Assembly: GCF_024139115.2 (NCBI RefSeq)
Contig: NC_085140.1
Location: 435,883,260-435,947,259, forward strand
DNA length: 64,000 nt
From: Armigeres subalbatus
Lineage: Eukaryota > Arthropoda > Insecta > Diptera > Culicidae
Direction of reading: 5' to 3'
Positions 49,096 through 60,776 of this stretch are shown piece after piece (the first letter of the stretch is position 1; each line of letters starts with the position of its first letter). Under the pieces are notes generated by a model that did not search any database, was not told where the DNA came from, and saw only the letters and a program-made list of their open reading frames with translations. Position numbers and translations under genes: made by a program.

Positions 49096-49449
49096 TGCCT
49101 TTCTCGTACAACAAAGTTGTACCGAAAGGCTATCATTTTACATCAAAAATCGAACTTTTTATAGAAGTCTCGGAGACCCATGATGTTATATACCAATCGA
49201 CTCAGATCGTCGAACTGAACAAATGTCGTCTGTCCGTGTGTGTGTGTGCACATGAAAACCGAAAAACATTAGCCACTTTTTCATATAGTAATTTTAAACC
49301 GATTTTCTCACAACAAGTTGCATCTGACAGGGGACAAAGCCTTGTTGATCACTATTGATTTTGATAACGATCGACCATTGCGTTTAAAAGTTATTAAGAA
49401 AATAGAATCGAACTATATAGCGCCATCTTGGCTAAATTCGAGAAAGGCA
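49096..49449. mobile_element. MITE with TGCCTTTCTCG termini
   Basis: TGCCTTTCTCG at the left is mirrored by CGAGAAAGGCA at the right (49439-49449). Just inside the left end GTACAACAAAGTTGTAC forms a hairpin, followed by CGAAAGGC. A GTGTGTGTGTGTG tract lies at 49237-49249. The family is common in Aedes as far as I recall. Non-coding. Confidence 0.78.
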
Positions 49450-50659
49450 GTATCACCTCTCGGTGAATTAAGTATCACTACTCGGTTAATTAAGTTGTTT
49501 TTTTTTTTCTATAAATCGAAATATGTTTTCTTGAAGATATTTTTATTTTTAAATCCGCTTGCCACGAACGACTTTCAGGTCAGAATTTGTCAGAATTATT
49601 CTCCCTTACAACTTTTCTGTAACAACATTGTAATACCACTTGATTTTTCTTCGATTTTTGTGGGTTAACTCAATGTTTCATGGCATTGGAGACAATATCT
49701 AGAAACAAGTAAAAACAAACCGCGTTTAAAGCGACCCCAGTGAAGATAAAAAAGAAATGTCGTTTTCTTCTAATTTTGCATGCGTTGGAAATGTTAGTAT
49801 CAAGGGTCCTTTTATAACTCACCGATAAGGAGTACGGCTATAAAACAAACATGGTCTAATGAGGCTGAGTCGGAATCTTGATTTGGTTTAGGAAATTTTC
49901 CCTGGATTGGACCATGATTTTGGTACTTTGTTCTTGAACTAAAATATTCCTCTCTTCTGTGCAAAACGAGCTTGAATGTCAAAGTATCACAAATTCACGG
50001 AATTAATATTCTAATAAACACATTCATTTTATATTTAATTATGGATTTTTCTTGGCGATGCGATCGACGTGAAGGGCTGTTTTTGTTTCTTAACCCTATC
50101 CTTCCCACGGTAGCTGTATAGCCCCATCAAATTTTACACCTTTCGAAGTTCATCGAATTCACTTGTCATAAATTGTCACTAAATAATAACTTGTCATAAA
50201 TAAAAAATAAACAAATCATCGAATTCTCATATGTAAAATGTAACTATTGAAAAAATCAAAATTTACGATCCAAAACTTTCTTTTTCGTGTTCCACTAATT
50301 TCAACTATGCCAAATAACTTTTGTTCTAGTTTTTTTCATAGGTGATTTCTTCCTAATGAAAGGTAAGTAAGCTAGCACCTTACTTACTTACAATTCTCTT
50401 ACTGTGAAAAAAGGAAGAAAGAAGTGAGAAGTACGTAAAGAAGTGAGGCGTCTCATTTATCCTACTCTGCGCTTATCACTCGTACTTAACTAGTCACTCA
50501 TTTAATAGTTTTCACTTCTCATTGTAAGAATTAAGAAGTGAAACTTAGGCACTCTTTACTACTCTTTACTCTTTAGAGCTCCATTCTCACTTCCAAATTA
50601 TTAATTTTCCAATTCTTACTGTGAGAAGTAAAAAGTGATAATTGTGTTAAGTAATAAGT
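49450..50659. other. Unassigned sequence with GAAGTGAGAAG fragments
   Basis: AT-rich. From 50380 to 50640 there are scattered GAAGTGAGAAGT and CACTTCTCA pieces related to the pyrimidine tract at 58.3 kb. No gene. Confidence 0.4.
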
Positions 50660-50731
50660 TTCTTCTTTTTCTTCTTCTTCTTATTGGCATTACATCCCCA
50701 CACTGGGACAGAGCCGCCTCGCAGCTTAGTG
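50660..50731 (-). mobile_element. Gecko-like SINE, 3' end fragment
   Basis: Only the tail is present: TTCTTC repeats, then CTTATTGGCATTACATCCCC and a GCAGCTTAGTG block, after which similarity stops abruptly. A 5'-truncated retroposition product. Confidence 0.75.
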
Positions 50732-50734
50732 GAC

Positions 50735-50962
50735 ACAAAATTGAGAATTTTAAAAACCGATGTAGGGTATATGGCTCAAACCTTAGCCTATTATGCTGTG
50801 GTTGAGCACATTTATCGATTTAAATATTCATATATTGAAGAACTAACCGAAATGATGCCACCAAGCGGCTTTCTTACTTTTGGTTATAACGCTAAGTAGT
50901 CAAAAATAACAATAATTGTTCACAATCTATTATTTAATCCATAACAAATTTCGCGTTTGATC
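50735..50962 (+). pseudogene. Unidentified coding-like module, copy B
   Basis: The plus strand reads MAQTLAYYAVVEHIYRFK, YSYIEELTEMMPPSG and FLTFGYNAK followed by TAG at 50897-50899. It matches copy A near 21.4 kb at about two thirds of 41 positions, and most differences are Y/F, I/M, A/S, L/F or D/N. It begins abruptly just after a truncated SINE. Downstream sequence (to about 51770) has several open stretches but no alignment to copy A that I can support. Confidence 0.45.
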
Positions 50963-52372
50963 TCGGCTCTAGTGTTGGATGCTGTTTTAGCCCATGAAAT
51001 GTTGGTGCATTATTCACTGCAAATCGTTTGTATAAGTCGTAAGGTAGGCAATTATAATGTGCTGCTTCAAGAGAAAATCGTCAGCCGTATTTTGGCAACG
51101 AGTGTTCTAATGTTGTTCAAACAAATTTTGATTAATTGTGTCACTATACTAATGAAAATAGTGAATTTAATATGAATGCTAAAATAGTGTGATTGTTATA
51201 TGTTCATCTAATGTGCGAAAAAAGGTAAGTCCATTCCAAAAACTACTTTATTGGGCAAAAGAAAAATCTCTTGCACTGCCTGCCTACTTAAGTGGCCAAG
51301 TCAAAGCAATTTTTCACGCAGGTTTATTGCGTTTATCAGTTGAAGAAGAGCATGAATCTTGCGCAATATTAATTAAGTCGGCTTGATACACTTTTTCAAA
51401 GAAGGATTGATAAATATCTCTCTACAAAACGATGTATTATTGTTGGATTATTGATTAATATGCATGATGAGCCAGCGTTGCATCCAGGCCCAATATTACC
51501 TCCCGTTCCTCTAGTTAGTTTATTCGGCACAGTTTTCACTTCAAATGACTTCATTCCTTGTCGATGCTTTGAAGTACATATACACTAAAATTGGTGACAT
51601 TTTAATTTCCCAAGAAACAGTTCGTGCCGAAATATTTGTCCTCCTCTTTAATATTTGTTGCACCTTCCCATCCTTCTGGTGGTTCCCCAAATTGATTTTC
51701 AAACCTGCTCTTCCTTTGACACTCTTAAGTACTTGTAATACTAATAAATAAAATATTTTCTAATAGTACAGACATACGTTCATCACTCTACGAAATATTT
51801 CACTCGTTGATGAGGTATTTCAAAAGTTATACGTTTTTCAAGGTGTTCAGATTTTGTTGCGAACAAGCCTTACCTAACTTCTCCTTTCTTAATTCTTGCT
51901 TTTCACTATGAGATGTGAAGAAGTTTAGGCTAAACTACTTGTTCGGTCAAATGACTTGTTCGACCAAATGACTTTTTTCGGACCAATGATTTCTTTGACC
52001 TGAGTCGCTGTAAATACCTGTCGGTCAGTATGTTTTTCGGCATAATAATCAGTTGGGCAAATCTTTGGTCCAATGATCTTCGTCCATGTGACTTCCAGGC
52101 AGAATCGCATTCGGTGAATTATTCTTCCCTCTAAGGATATTTAATTTTTCAAAATCTAATATGTTTTCAAAATTGTTAATCTGAATTAGACCTGAAAATC
52201 TGAATTGACCCTATGTAGATGTGTGATTGAGGGTAAGGAGAAGACGAAAATGCGGGAATTTTTCGAAGATATTTTCCGTGGTGAAAATACAGTGAATGTA
52301 TGTCGTTTGACGCAAATGTCATTTTAATGGTAATGAATCATTAGAACTGTAATTCGATGAGTAAAGAGAGAG
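50963..52372. other. Unassigned sequence right of module copy B
   Basis: Several plus-strand open stretches (50957-51175, 51189-51386, 51545-51751) without a recognised domain, possibly an old transposon body. From 51930 to 52080 a degenerate repeat of GGTC(A/C)AATGA(C/T)TT-like words is seen. Confidence 0.35.
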
Positions 52373-52534
52373 TACACCCGATTCTGTTTTTACACGGATT
52401 TTTTGCAAAGTTGCTCCATTTTGCATGATTCGTCGAGAAATCATAAAACTTTTTTTACACGGATTTTCAAATTTTGAACTGAAAACTTTTTTTACACGGA
52501 ACGCATCCCCCGTGTAAAAAAAGAATCGGGTGTA
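52373..52534. mobile_element. 162-bp MITE with TACACCCGATTCT ends
   Basis: TACACCCGATTCTGTTTTTA and CACGG are mirrored at the right as CCGTGTAAAAAAAGAATCGG plus GTGTA. TTTTTTTACACGGA recurs twice inside. TA tips fit a Tc1/mariner-type MITE. Confidence 0.82.
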
Positions 52535-52855
52535 TTCGTATGCGAATGTTTTTTATATAAAGTAAATAAGTGGAAACTTCCAAGCGTTAGTGCGTAAGGT
52601 GTTATGTAAACAATTTTTTTTGTTGAAATTATAAACAAAAAACTAATGGAAATGCGTAAAAAAGTGAACAAGTGAAAACAATGTTGGACACCTTTATCTC
52701 TCTAATATTTTGCCCTAAGTTGAATTCAATGTCATTTCAAGGATTTGCACTCACAATTGATGAATCATTTTACCTCTGGATAAAAATTTAACATTCATAT
52801 TATGTCTCTATTCAATTAACAGGGAGCAATCGCATCAAAACTTCAGACCGAAGCA

Positions 52856-53371
52856 CAGCGGCGGAAAGCCGGACAAAACCTCAAATTTTTTTTCGTGATT
52901 TTCGTGAAGCCCATATTTTTATATTTAACATATATATTGAATGAGCTAGTTCCAAAATTTTTTGATTGTAGCTTGTAAATTAAATTTTTGGTGTCTTGTT
53001 GAAGTTCATTCCGTAAAGTGTCTCCCGAACAAATATGTATGGAAAAATGAAATTTGGCTAAACTTTTTTGGGAAAGATTCGAAAAGATCTGGTATTATGT
53101 ATTAGAATCTATTTTTTTTGTCTATTTTCTGGTGGTTAGTGTGGTGAATTGCGCATAGCTGCGACAAAGCTGGTGCAATGTTAGAATGAGGACGCTGTCT
53201 TTGTTCTAGATCCTAGGGCCTGGGCTTGCTGAACCCCTTGGATAACATAAAGTACCTCGGATAACCATTTTAACCTCAAAATGAATTCAGCGTTTCAAAA
53301 CTAATCTGTGGTGAAGTTTTGAACGCAATCTCAGGTTTTGTCCGGGATTTGTATGAGGGCCCGCCACTCTG
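52856..53371. mobile_element. Possible TIR element with GGACAAAACCTCA subterminal repeats
   Basis: CAGCGGCGGAAAGCC and CCGGACAAAACCTCA at the left pair with GCCCGCCACTCTG and TCAGGTTTTGTCCGGG at the right. Flanks show CGAAGCA on the left and CGAAGGAC on the right, which could be an imperfect duplication. Non-coding. Confidence 0.5.
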
Positions 53372-53763
53372 CGAAGGACTTCTGAATCACTGAATCCGTG
53401 TTATGGAAGTTATCTTAGTTAGAAAGTCAGTCACTTTCGAAACAAAATATCAACTGAAATTTCCATCCCATTCCGATTTACCTATAAGAAAATAGTTCGA
53501 ATTTTTTGACTTCACTGTAAAGATATTTAAACGTTCAATAATAAAATATTGGCGAGTTATGAAGAAACCCAAAAAGCAAAAGTGGTAATTGAAAGTTAGA
53601 CTCCACATTTTATTAAATCCATTTACCTGTAAAAAAAATTTACTCACTCTGACACAAACATACTTCATTTCCTTATTTTTCGCTGTCGCTGCGCGAATTC
53701 GTTATCTGTCCAAGCTACAACAATGAATCGACTGCTTTGAGCGTGCTTACAGCGGCACACTAG

Positions 53764-53973
53764 GAGTTAACTTTCTGATATCAGTATGGCGAAAGGCATC
53801 TAAGGTTCGATTTCTCAAAATTAAGCATTTTAATCGAAAAAATATTTGGTGGGCGTAGTAGCGGATACCATCCCTCATAACCGGTACCAAATAGTTTTTT
53901 CATGAAAAGTTCCTAATTTTGAAAAAACCAGCGTTAGATGTCTTTCGCCATACAAATTTCTGGCGGTTAACTC
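53764..53973. mobile_element. 210-bp MITE with GAGTTAAC and GTATGGCGAAAG repeats
   Basis: GAGTTAAC at the left is mirrored by GTTAACTC at the right. Inside, GTATGGCGAAAGGCATCTAA pairs with TTAGATGTCTTTCGCCATAC, and TTCTCAAAATTA with TAATTTTGAAAAA. No coding frame. Confidence 0.75.
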
Positions 53974-54271
53974 TTGCTGGCTATTTTGTGCATATACTAT
54001 AGCGCCTGGATGTGGCTGCGGCGGGTAGAAAATCAGCCACTGCCAATAATTCATTGTTCTTGTGTGTTGTTTTTCCCACCCAACTGGCAGGCCTGAAGTT
54101 TACTTCAACAGATACGAATATGGGATCACCCGCGTACTTAACAAGAATAGGCAGATGGGTCCTTTTTCCTCGTAATAAAGCCCGGGAACCAACTGTTTTC
54201 ACTTCACCGATCGGTGTTTGCAGTTACTTTCGAGTGGAATTCACGAAATTGGCTTTCTTTTAGTTTTTATA

Positions 54272-54472
54272 ATGCCAGCCGGTGAGATCGTAGTCGACTT
54301 AAAAAGTTCCGAAACGTCGAAAGATCAAAGTAGCCAAATGAGAAGGTCAAGCCGCATACGCCGACGACCAGCAAATTCCCGGAAAGTGGAACGAACTTTT
54401 AGAAGAGCCATTCACTCAACTATGCACTCATCATCTCCAGCGAACAATGACTCTACGCGAGCGAAGATCTAA
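54272..54472 (+). CDS. Doubtful 66-residue basic ORF
   Basis: An ATG opens MPAGEIVVDLKSSETSKD, then a very basic stretch (RRSSRIRRRPANSRKVERTF) and a Ser/Asn-rich end. No match to a known family, no second copy in the window and no clear promoter or intron signals. It may be chance or the start of a retroelement protein. Confidence 0.15.
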   Translation: MPAGEIVVDLKSSETSKDQSSQMRRSSRIRRRPANSRKVERTFRRAIHSTMHSSSPANNDSTRAKI

Positions 54473-56649
54473 TTTTTATGGGGTCATTCCCGGGTTTTTA
54501 GCATTCTGCTTTAAAAGTTTCCAAGCCATTATTGTGAAGTAACGCACCGTGGAAGATGTGTGTGCCGGAATTTATTGTCTGCTTTGTAGATTAAGCTGGT
54601 ACGTGCTCGTAAAACGGTTCAGGCGATGGTATCGGGTGTAAATTACTACAAGACTTGCGCTAGACTAGACATATGATTTTTTCTGATGAACTTCTTGTGG
54701 GTATCAAGTTTTGCTTTATGGATAAATCGACACATGCCAACGACGGACGTTATGATCTTTTTTTGGAAGTCAGCGAGGCGACGTACGCGCCCGGTCGTAA
54801 TTTTAGAACAAACATCGTCGGTAATTGAATTTCCAATTTCTCGCCCCGGCTCGTAGGCGTCACTTGGTGTCGGATGGCGAATTTCAAGCTCGTAAAATAA
54901 TATTTTGCGTTCCCTTTCTGCGCTGGATGGATGCATGTTGGGTTGAAAATTAAACCGATTGACGTAAATGAATCACGATTTTGCGCCAGATGTATGGGAA
55001 AATTGGCCGATAACTTCGAGTGCAGTTCTTGAAAATTTGAAACGTGAAATTTCTAATTTTTATGCGTTTCTGTTTTTATGTTCAACGAACTTCAATTAAC
55101 ATTATAAATTTCCACAAAAGCTTTAATAAATACGTTTCAGTTTGATCAGAGAAAATATACAAAACATCTCCTACGGAAGGACCGTCTCAAAAACATATGA
55201 TCCTTAGGAAAATTATTTGTAAGCGTATTTGATGGATGGATTTTTCATGTCGTGGGTACGTTGTTGTCAACAATAAATCAATATTTAAGAATAGATTCAA
55301 ATAAAGGAAGAAACGGGCATGAATATGAAATCACAACCTCATCAGTTCGAACATTTCAGTCCAATATCACTAGAATCGTACACGTTCCCGCGGATTAGAT
55401 TTAAGTAAACACAAATTTAATAAGTGGTCAGCAAAGTCACGAGAAAGAAATAAAAAGAAACCGTTGTTCGCTCAAAAAATGGACCAATTAAATCCAAGTA
55501 TTGACACGTTTGTCTTTGTCTGTGATCTATTACACGCGCCAGAGCGTGATCCAATCATTAGAGGCTCTCCCAACCCTGCTGGATGAAAGCCGTCGCTCGC
55601 TGACTAACCGACAGACTACCGCCACGCTGCTGCGACATGAATGATGGCTCACAAATCTAACGGTTAATCCATTTCGTTGCTGTTGGCTGGCTGCTGTCGT
55701 CGTTGTTGGTTTGTTTTTACTTTTTTCAATCACCGCCCCCTCCCCACTGCCTTCAAAGGTTTATCCAAACAAAGAACTTCGCCGAGCGTGTGCCCGCCCG
55801 TCTGTGTTAATCGCACCCGTTTTGCCGCGTTCTGTAATTGAGCTGCTGATCCACGTCGACCCATGTATCATAGGGGAAGAAGCTACAAAATGACGTACCA
55901 AATCTTCATAGTAATCACAACAATAATTTAATACATTTAAAGTTAAAAGTTGGGATCATATTTTTATGGGAATATCAATCCATATTGCATTAATTTTTAA
56001 CCGAATTTACTTATACGAAACACCACCCTCCCCCATCTCTTGTATTCTGGCCTATGACTCAACTATGGTACAAAACGAATGTTAATGCGCACATAATGTC
56101 CGATTCAACTGTGTGCCGCCATAGTTCGTACCAGTAGCAGTTGCCGCCCCACTTCCGATCTTGATAACTAAGTGGCATGGAATGGATTGGGGCCATTTAT
56201 TACAATAAGCATATCGTCAAAAAATAGGCTCCAGTTTTTGGAAGTCTCACAGCAGAACCGCTTAAACAAGGAGGTCCATTTTTCTGCTGGCTGTCCAGCT
56301 GAATGTCACTTAATTAGAACTAGGTACCGCAATTTTGTACTCACGTGTTATCGAGTGATGTCGACCGACAGACAAACAGTCGGTGTCATTGTTCTATTTG
56401 TTAGTCATACGGCACACGGTTTGTCGGAAAGTAGGTTTGGGTTTGGATAGTGAATACGTGAGTAAGTGCTAACACGAATCGCGGATAGGCGGGATGCATA
56501 AATTAGAACACTGGCTCACTGCCCGTATTTGGGGTTGATGCACGAATGCCGTCACGCGAAAGTAGACCACTCTCAATGTCACGGCTTTCAATTTACCCTC
56601 GCTCTATTGTACTTTTTTTTATTGCACTGGATACAGTGTTGTAGATTGT
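54473..56649. other. Unique sequence, no gene supported
   Basis: A CG-richer block at 55530-55870 includes CTGCTGTCGTCGTTGTTGG. It could be a regulatory element or untranslated exon. No frame shows a recognised protein. Confidence 0.35.
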
Positions 56650-57130
56650 CATTTGACCTTTTTACTTCGACAAAATAAAATTTCCATAAAGAATTAGAAA
56701 TTTTCCATTAAAAAAAAAATTGTAAATAAGGGGTATTAGCATCAAATAAATATAAAGTTTCCAAACATAATGCAAATTAAAAACAATTAAGATTTTGTCG
56801 TAGAACTAAAATTAATAGGCAAAAGCAATATTGATTATATTTTCCTTGAACAATAAACGATTTTAAAGAAGGGGTCGTCTACGGAAAAATACTCAGTTGT
56901 ATTGCTTTTTTTATGTTTCTGTATGGAAATTTTCATATTTTTTTATTGCTCTTTATTGATTTTGTGGAAAGTTTTCATTTTATATGAAAAAAAAAACAAT
57001 ATTTTTTTGTAATTGTTTATTGCTAATTTTTGATTTTTGTAATTGTTTATTGTTAATATTGATTTATTTTGGATTTTTTTTTATTTCCAGTGGAACATTT
57101 TGATTTCTTTATGGAAAATTCTTCTACTAG
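56650..57130. repeat. AT-rich foldback element, copy 2
   Basis: The right part (TTTTGTGGAAAGTTTTCATT, TAATTGTTTATTG twice, CAGTGGAACATTTTGATTTC, TTTATGGAAAATTC) matches the right arm at 35410-35615, with a local duplication of the AATTGTTTATTG block. The left part (56683-56870) is a more decayed complementary arm. Confidence 0.6.
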
Positions 57131-57749
57131 TGCACTAGTGCAGAATTGCAATTGTTGCTTTAATTTATTTATTTATTTTTATTTTTAACAAAAAAATGGA
57201 AGAGGGAAAAACCTCTTGGAGTGAATTCTTTTAGAATTACTTCTCAAAGAGGAACAAAAGCTTTTCATCTTTCCAAAAAACGTTATAAAACTTAAAGGTA
57301 AGCATATGCAGTATTTCGAAAAAAAAATATTTCAGGCGGATCGAAACGAAATGTAACCATATATGAATCAGATAAGTATAACTTTGTCAAAAAGGCTGGC
57401 GTGGATTCCTAGAGCCCTTGTAAAGTCTTTTAGAGCGCTTCTTTCTTACTAAAGGACGATTTCTTCACCTCCACTTAGGCATCAAACCAGGTTTAAGCAT
57501 ATGGGAGAGCACCGCTAAGAGTTAAGAAGGCCCTAAGGAAAACAACATTTACGTAACGAAATAAAATTTTACGTTCTAAGAACAATATGAATCTTACTTG
57601 AAAGTAAGAATAAAACGTTCAGAGGATTGAAGATACTACAAACAACAGTCAATATTTGGCGAAGCATCGAAATATACATACAGCCCCCAAGATTTAAATT
57701 TTGTGATATTCTTTGACTATTTCCACAATATGAGGGCGGAACCGATCGT
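57131..57749. other. AT-rich unassigned sequence
   Basis: A palindromic stretch GAGTGAATTCTTTTAGAATTAC near 57217-57239 can form a short hairpin. No gene. Confidence 0.35.
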
Positions 57750-57914
57750 GTTGCTGCTAGTCACGCGCCTGCAGCTAGTCCAGGAAAACGCGAACAATAC
57801 TATTTCCAATCCGAAAATTGCCTAGACCGGCACCGGGAATCGAACCCAGCCACCCTCCATCAGCATGGTCTTGCTTTGAAGCCGCGCGTCTTACCGCACG
57901 GCTAAGGAGGGTCC
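57750..57914 (-). mobile_element. tRNA-headed SINE with a Gecko-like head
   Basis: From 57815 rightwards the sequence matches the head of the Gecko-like copies (CCGAAAATTGCCTAGACCGG, GGGAATCGAACCCAGCC, CGCACGGCTAAGGAGG). To the left it is different (GTCACGCGCCTGCAGC), so it may be a related subfamily or a copy inserted with other sequence. Confidence 0.65.
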
Positions 57915-58319
57915 CAGAGAGATCACATCTATTTTTTTAAATATCGAACACTTTTCAAAACATGTAAAAATATGGCAAAGGGTCATTTGACAGAATGTCA
58001 TTTGGTCGAATAACTTTTGTCCAAATAGTTAAAATTGATTTCCTTTTTAAGTAAAGGAAGGAGTAAGATGTTCGAAGTGTCACTATTCAAGTGAGAATTG
58101 AGAAGTGAGAAATGAAATCCTCGAAGTTAGTACTGCTCACTTTACTTTTTATCTTTCACTACTCACTTCGCAGTTCTTATTTCACACATTTTTCACTTCT
58201 AACCTCTAAAGGAAAGCAGGAAAGAAGGAGAAGGAATAAAGATTAAGCTAAATAATTCCGATTTTCGCGAGACGAGCCAGCCCAGGGCTGAAAGTCTCGC
58301 TAATAAAGACACAAAAAAA

Positions 58320-58895
58320 TCCGATTTTCACCTCACTTTTCACATCTCACTATTTGGTCCTCTTACTTCCTAGTTCTCACTTGACTCTTCTCATTTCTTA
58401 CTACTCACTTTGCACTTCTCATTTCTCACTTCTTACCATTCACTTCGCACTTCTCGCTCCTCATTTCTCCCTTTTCACTTTTCACTTCTCACTTCGCATT
58501 TCCCATTTCGAATTTTTCACTTCCTACTTCCACTTCTCACTTTTCTATTCTAATTTTTTACCTTTTACTTCTCACTTCTCAAATTTTTTACTTCTCACTT
58601 CTCAAACTTTTCACTTCTAACTTCTGTCTGACCTCTCAATTTTCACTTCTCAATTCTTTCTTCTCACTTCACACTTTTCATAATTTACTTTTCACTTTTT
58701 GTTTTTATTATCTCACTTTTCATTTCTCACATCTAATTTCACAATTCTCACTTCGAATTTGTCACTTCTCACTTCTTACTTTATACTTCTCACTTCTCAA
58801 TTCTCACTCAATACTTCTCACTACTTATGTTTCACAATTTACTTTACTTTTATTTTCTTACTTTTCATTTCTCACTTCGCACTTCTCTAATGGCG
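58320..58895. repeat. Pyrimidine-rich CACTTCTCACTTC tract
   Basis: Nearly 600 bases of irregular CACTTCTCA and TTTTCACTTCT units with very few G on the plus strand. Fragments in both strand polarities occur at 50390-50640, 58050-58210 and 63590-63615. Open frames here (Ser/Leu/Phe-rich) are low-complexity artefacts. Confidence 0.85.
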
Positions 58896-59180
58896 TCTCA
58901 ATAAGAAAACACAATTATCCTGTTAGCCAATTGGCATTTTCCGATTGTAAAAAAAACTGCGAATCAAGCTGACAATTCCGAGCAAGGCCGAGTACATGCA
59001 GCTAGTTTCATCAATAAATATAACATCTATAGCGAATCAATTTAGAAGAACCATTATGAAAAAAGTTCATAATTAAGGATGAGAATAAATTGCATAACAA
59101 ACTGATATTAAGTTAGGAATTTTGAAACTATTCATTTTAGTGGAAAATAAATAAGGAAGAACAGAAAGGATAATGCTTAA

Positions 59181-59751
59181 GCATAGCATAGCATAGCATA
59201 TGTGATTGTACAAATCGTGGGTGGCTATACAATGCTCAATTGAGCAATCTACTGTATATTGTCGCAAATAGGTACTTGGGATTAGTACCTTTTCCTATAC
59301 AGTAGCAGTTGTATACCTGGCCACGTCCTTACAATCACGGAAGAAAGGGAAGGAATGTTATTTCAACATCTAATAGTGAAGATGCAGGGAACCCATACTA
59401 CCTTCATAGATGTCTCGGGAAGGAAAATTTGTGTTTGGGTAAGGTGAATAATAGGGAGCTCTATTCAACAATATAGAGCGTTTGTCAATAACAGTATATG
59501 CTGAAAAAAATAATAAAATATATTCATCAATTTACTAACGAACCGTCCAAATGAGGACAAAGTAACCTGGATTTTACAAATGTTTCGCTGGATTTTACAA
59601 AATTTCGACAAATCGCGCGATCGTTCTACCGTCCGAAACAAGAGCCAACTCGCACTGAACTAATTAACTTTATTATTCGCCGCGCAATGCAAAACACAAA
59701 ATTTCGGCAAATCGCGCTATCGTTCTACCGTCCGAAACAAGAGCCAACTAC
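59181..59751 (-). mobile_element. Short retroposon with (TATGC)n tail and 21-bp target duplication
   Basis: A perfect 21-bp duplication beginning AACAGAAAGGATAATG flanks the element (59160-59180 and 59752-59772). In minus sense it starts with GTTGGCTCTTGTTTCGGACG, a module present twice in tandem (about 59751-59695 and 59645-59585). It ends in four TATGC repeats (59181-59200). The first module is followed by GTTCAGTGCG, an arthropod initiator-like motif, with GGACGG resembling a downstream promoter element. No protein is encoded. It is either a SINE using a LINE 3' end or an internally deleted LINE. Confidence 0.75.
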
Positions 59752-60116
59752 AACAGAAAGGATAATGCTTAAAAATAAAATTATATGAAGATAATAAATA
59801 ATCTTTTCCATCAATTGGTAAAATTTGTAAAACGACAAATTTTATATAATTTATACCTGGTGAAGTGCTTTTAGTAAGGGATAATGCCAAATCCATTTCT
59901 TCTAAAGAAAATGGATTGCAAAGATCGAGAAAGAAATGCCTGCTTTTATTATTTTTAAATTTTATAAACTGGGAACGAAATCAGGATAAACTTTAGAAGC
60001 CAATTTTCCTATCCAATTATCAGAATATTCTAAAATAATCAGGGTGAGGGAAAAATCATGATTTTTCAAATTCTTTTTTTAGCTAATGCTCCGTGTTTCG
60101 TTTGCAAACCAGATTT

Positions 60117-60323
60117 TCGATTTTTTTAAGGACAGGACACCGTCTTCGACCAGAGACTGAACACTTAAAACCTAGAGACAACGGACAGGACACATAACAC
60201 CCAGTGGACCAGTGGAGAATTTTTCGATCACGAAAAGCTTACTCCTTACTGGGGCGGGAATCGAACCTACACTAGGGATGCGTATAGACGATTGACGTCG
60301 CTAACCGCACGACCACGAAGCCC
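60117..60323 (-). mobile_element. Feilai-like tRNA-derived SINE
   Basis: The minus strand starts GTGGGCTTCGTGGTCGTGCG (A-box-like head), has GGTTCGATTCCCGCC as B box, and continues AATTCTCCACTGGTCCACTG and a GACGGTGTCCTGTCC block to a poly(A) stretch (TTTTTTT at 60121-60127). This is the layout of Aedes Feilai (name from memory). It abuts the end of the old LINE reverse transcriptase remnant. Confidence 0.7.
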
Positions 60324-60519
60324 ACAATTGCACCTTCCAGCGGTATGTTCAATAGCAGAATAAAGAGCGCATCGCCTTGCTTGAATCGTATCGGAAGTCT
60401 CTCCAGATATTCTGAAGCTCGATTTGAATCCATCCAGCGTCGCACGAACTGCCTAATTAGTTTTGCCGGAAAGCCATGTTGTAACACAGTTCGTTCCATT
60501 CCACTAAGTACGCTGCCTT

Positions 60520-60776
60520 CTTCTTTTTTTTAATTCTTCTTCTTATTGACATTGCATCCCCTACTGGGACATTTCCGTCTCGCAGTTTCAGTGTTTATTC
60601 CGCACTTCCACAGTTATTAAATGCGAGGTTTCTAAGCCAAGTTACCAATTTCGCATTTGTATATCATGAGGCTAAAACGATGCTACTTTTATGCCCAGAC
60701 CGCACTTTTATCCTAGACCGGACCGGGAATCGAACCCAGCCACCTTCATTATGGACTTGCTTTGTAGCCTAAAAAT
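60520..60776 (-). mobile_element. Gecko-like SINE, diverged copy
   Basis: Same order of blocks as the copy at 61080: TTCTTC tail, CTTATTGACATTGCATCCC, ATATCATGAGGCTAAAACG, and a head with GGGAATCGAACCCAGCC. It is shorter, more mutated, and lacks the last part of the tRNA-like head. It splits the reverse transcriptase region of the old LINE. Confidence 0.8.

Noticed and set aside
57820..57914. tRNA gene on the minus strand
   Set aside because: A good B box is present, but the acceptor stem and anticodon arm do not pair; it matches the SINE heads elsewhere in the window.
58354..58890. Ser/Phe/Leu-rich open frames
   Set aside because: Low-complexity pyrimidine tract, no coding signature.
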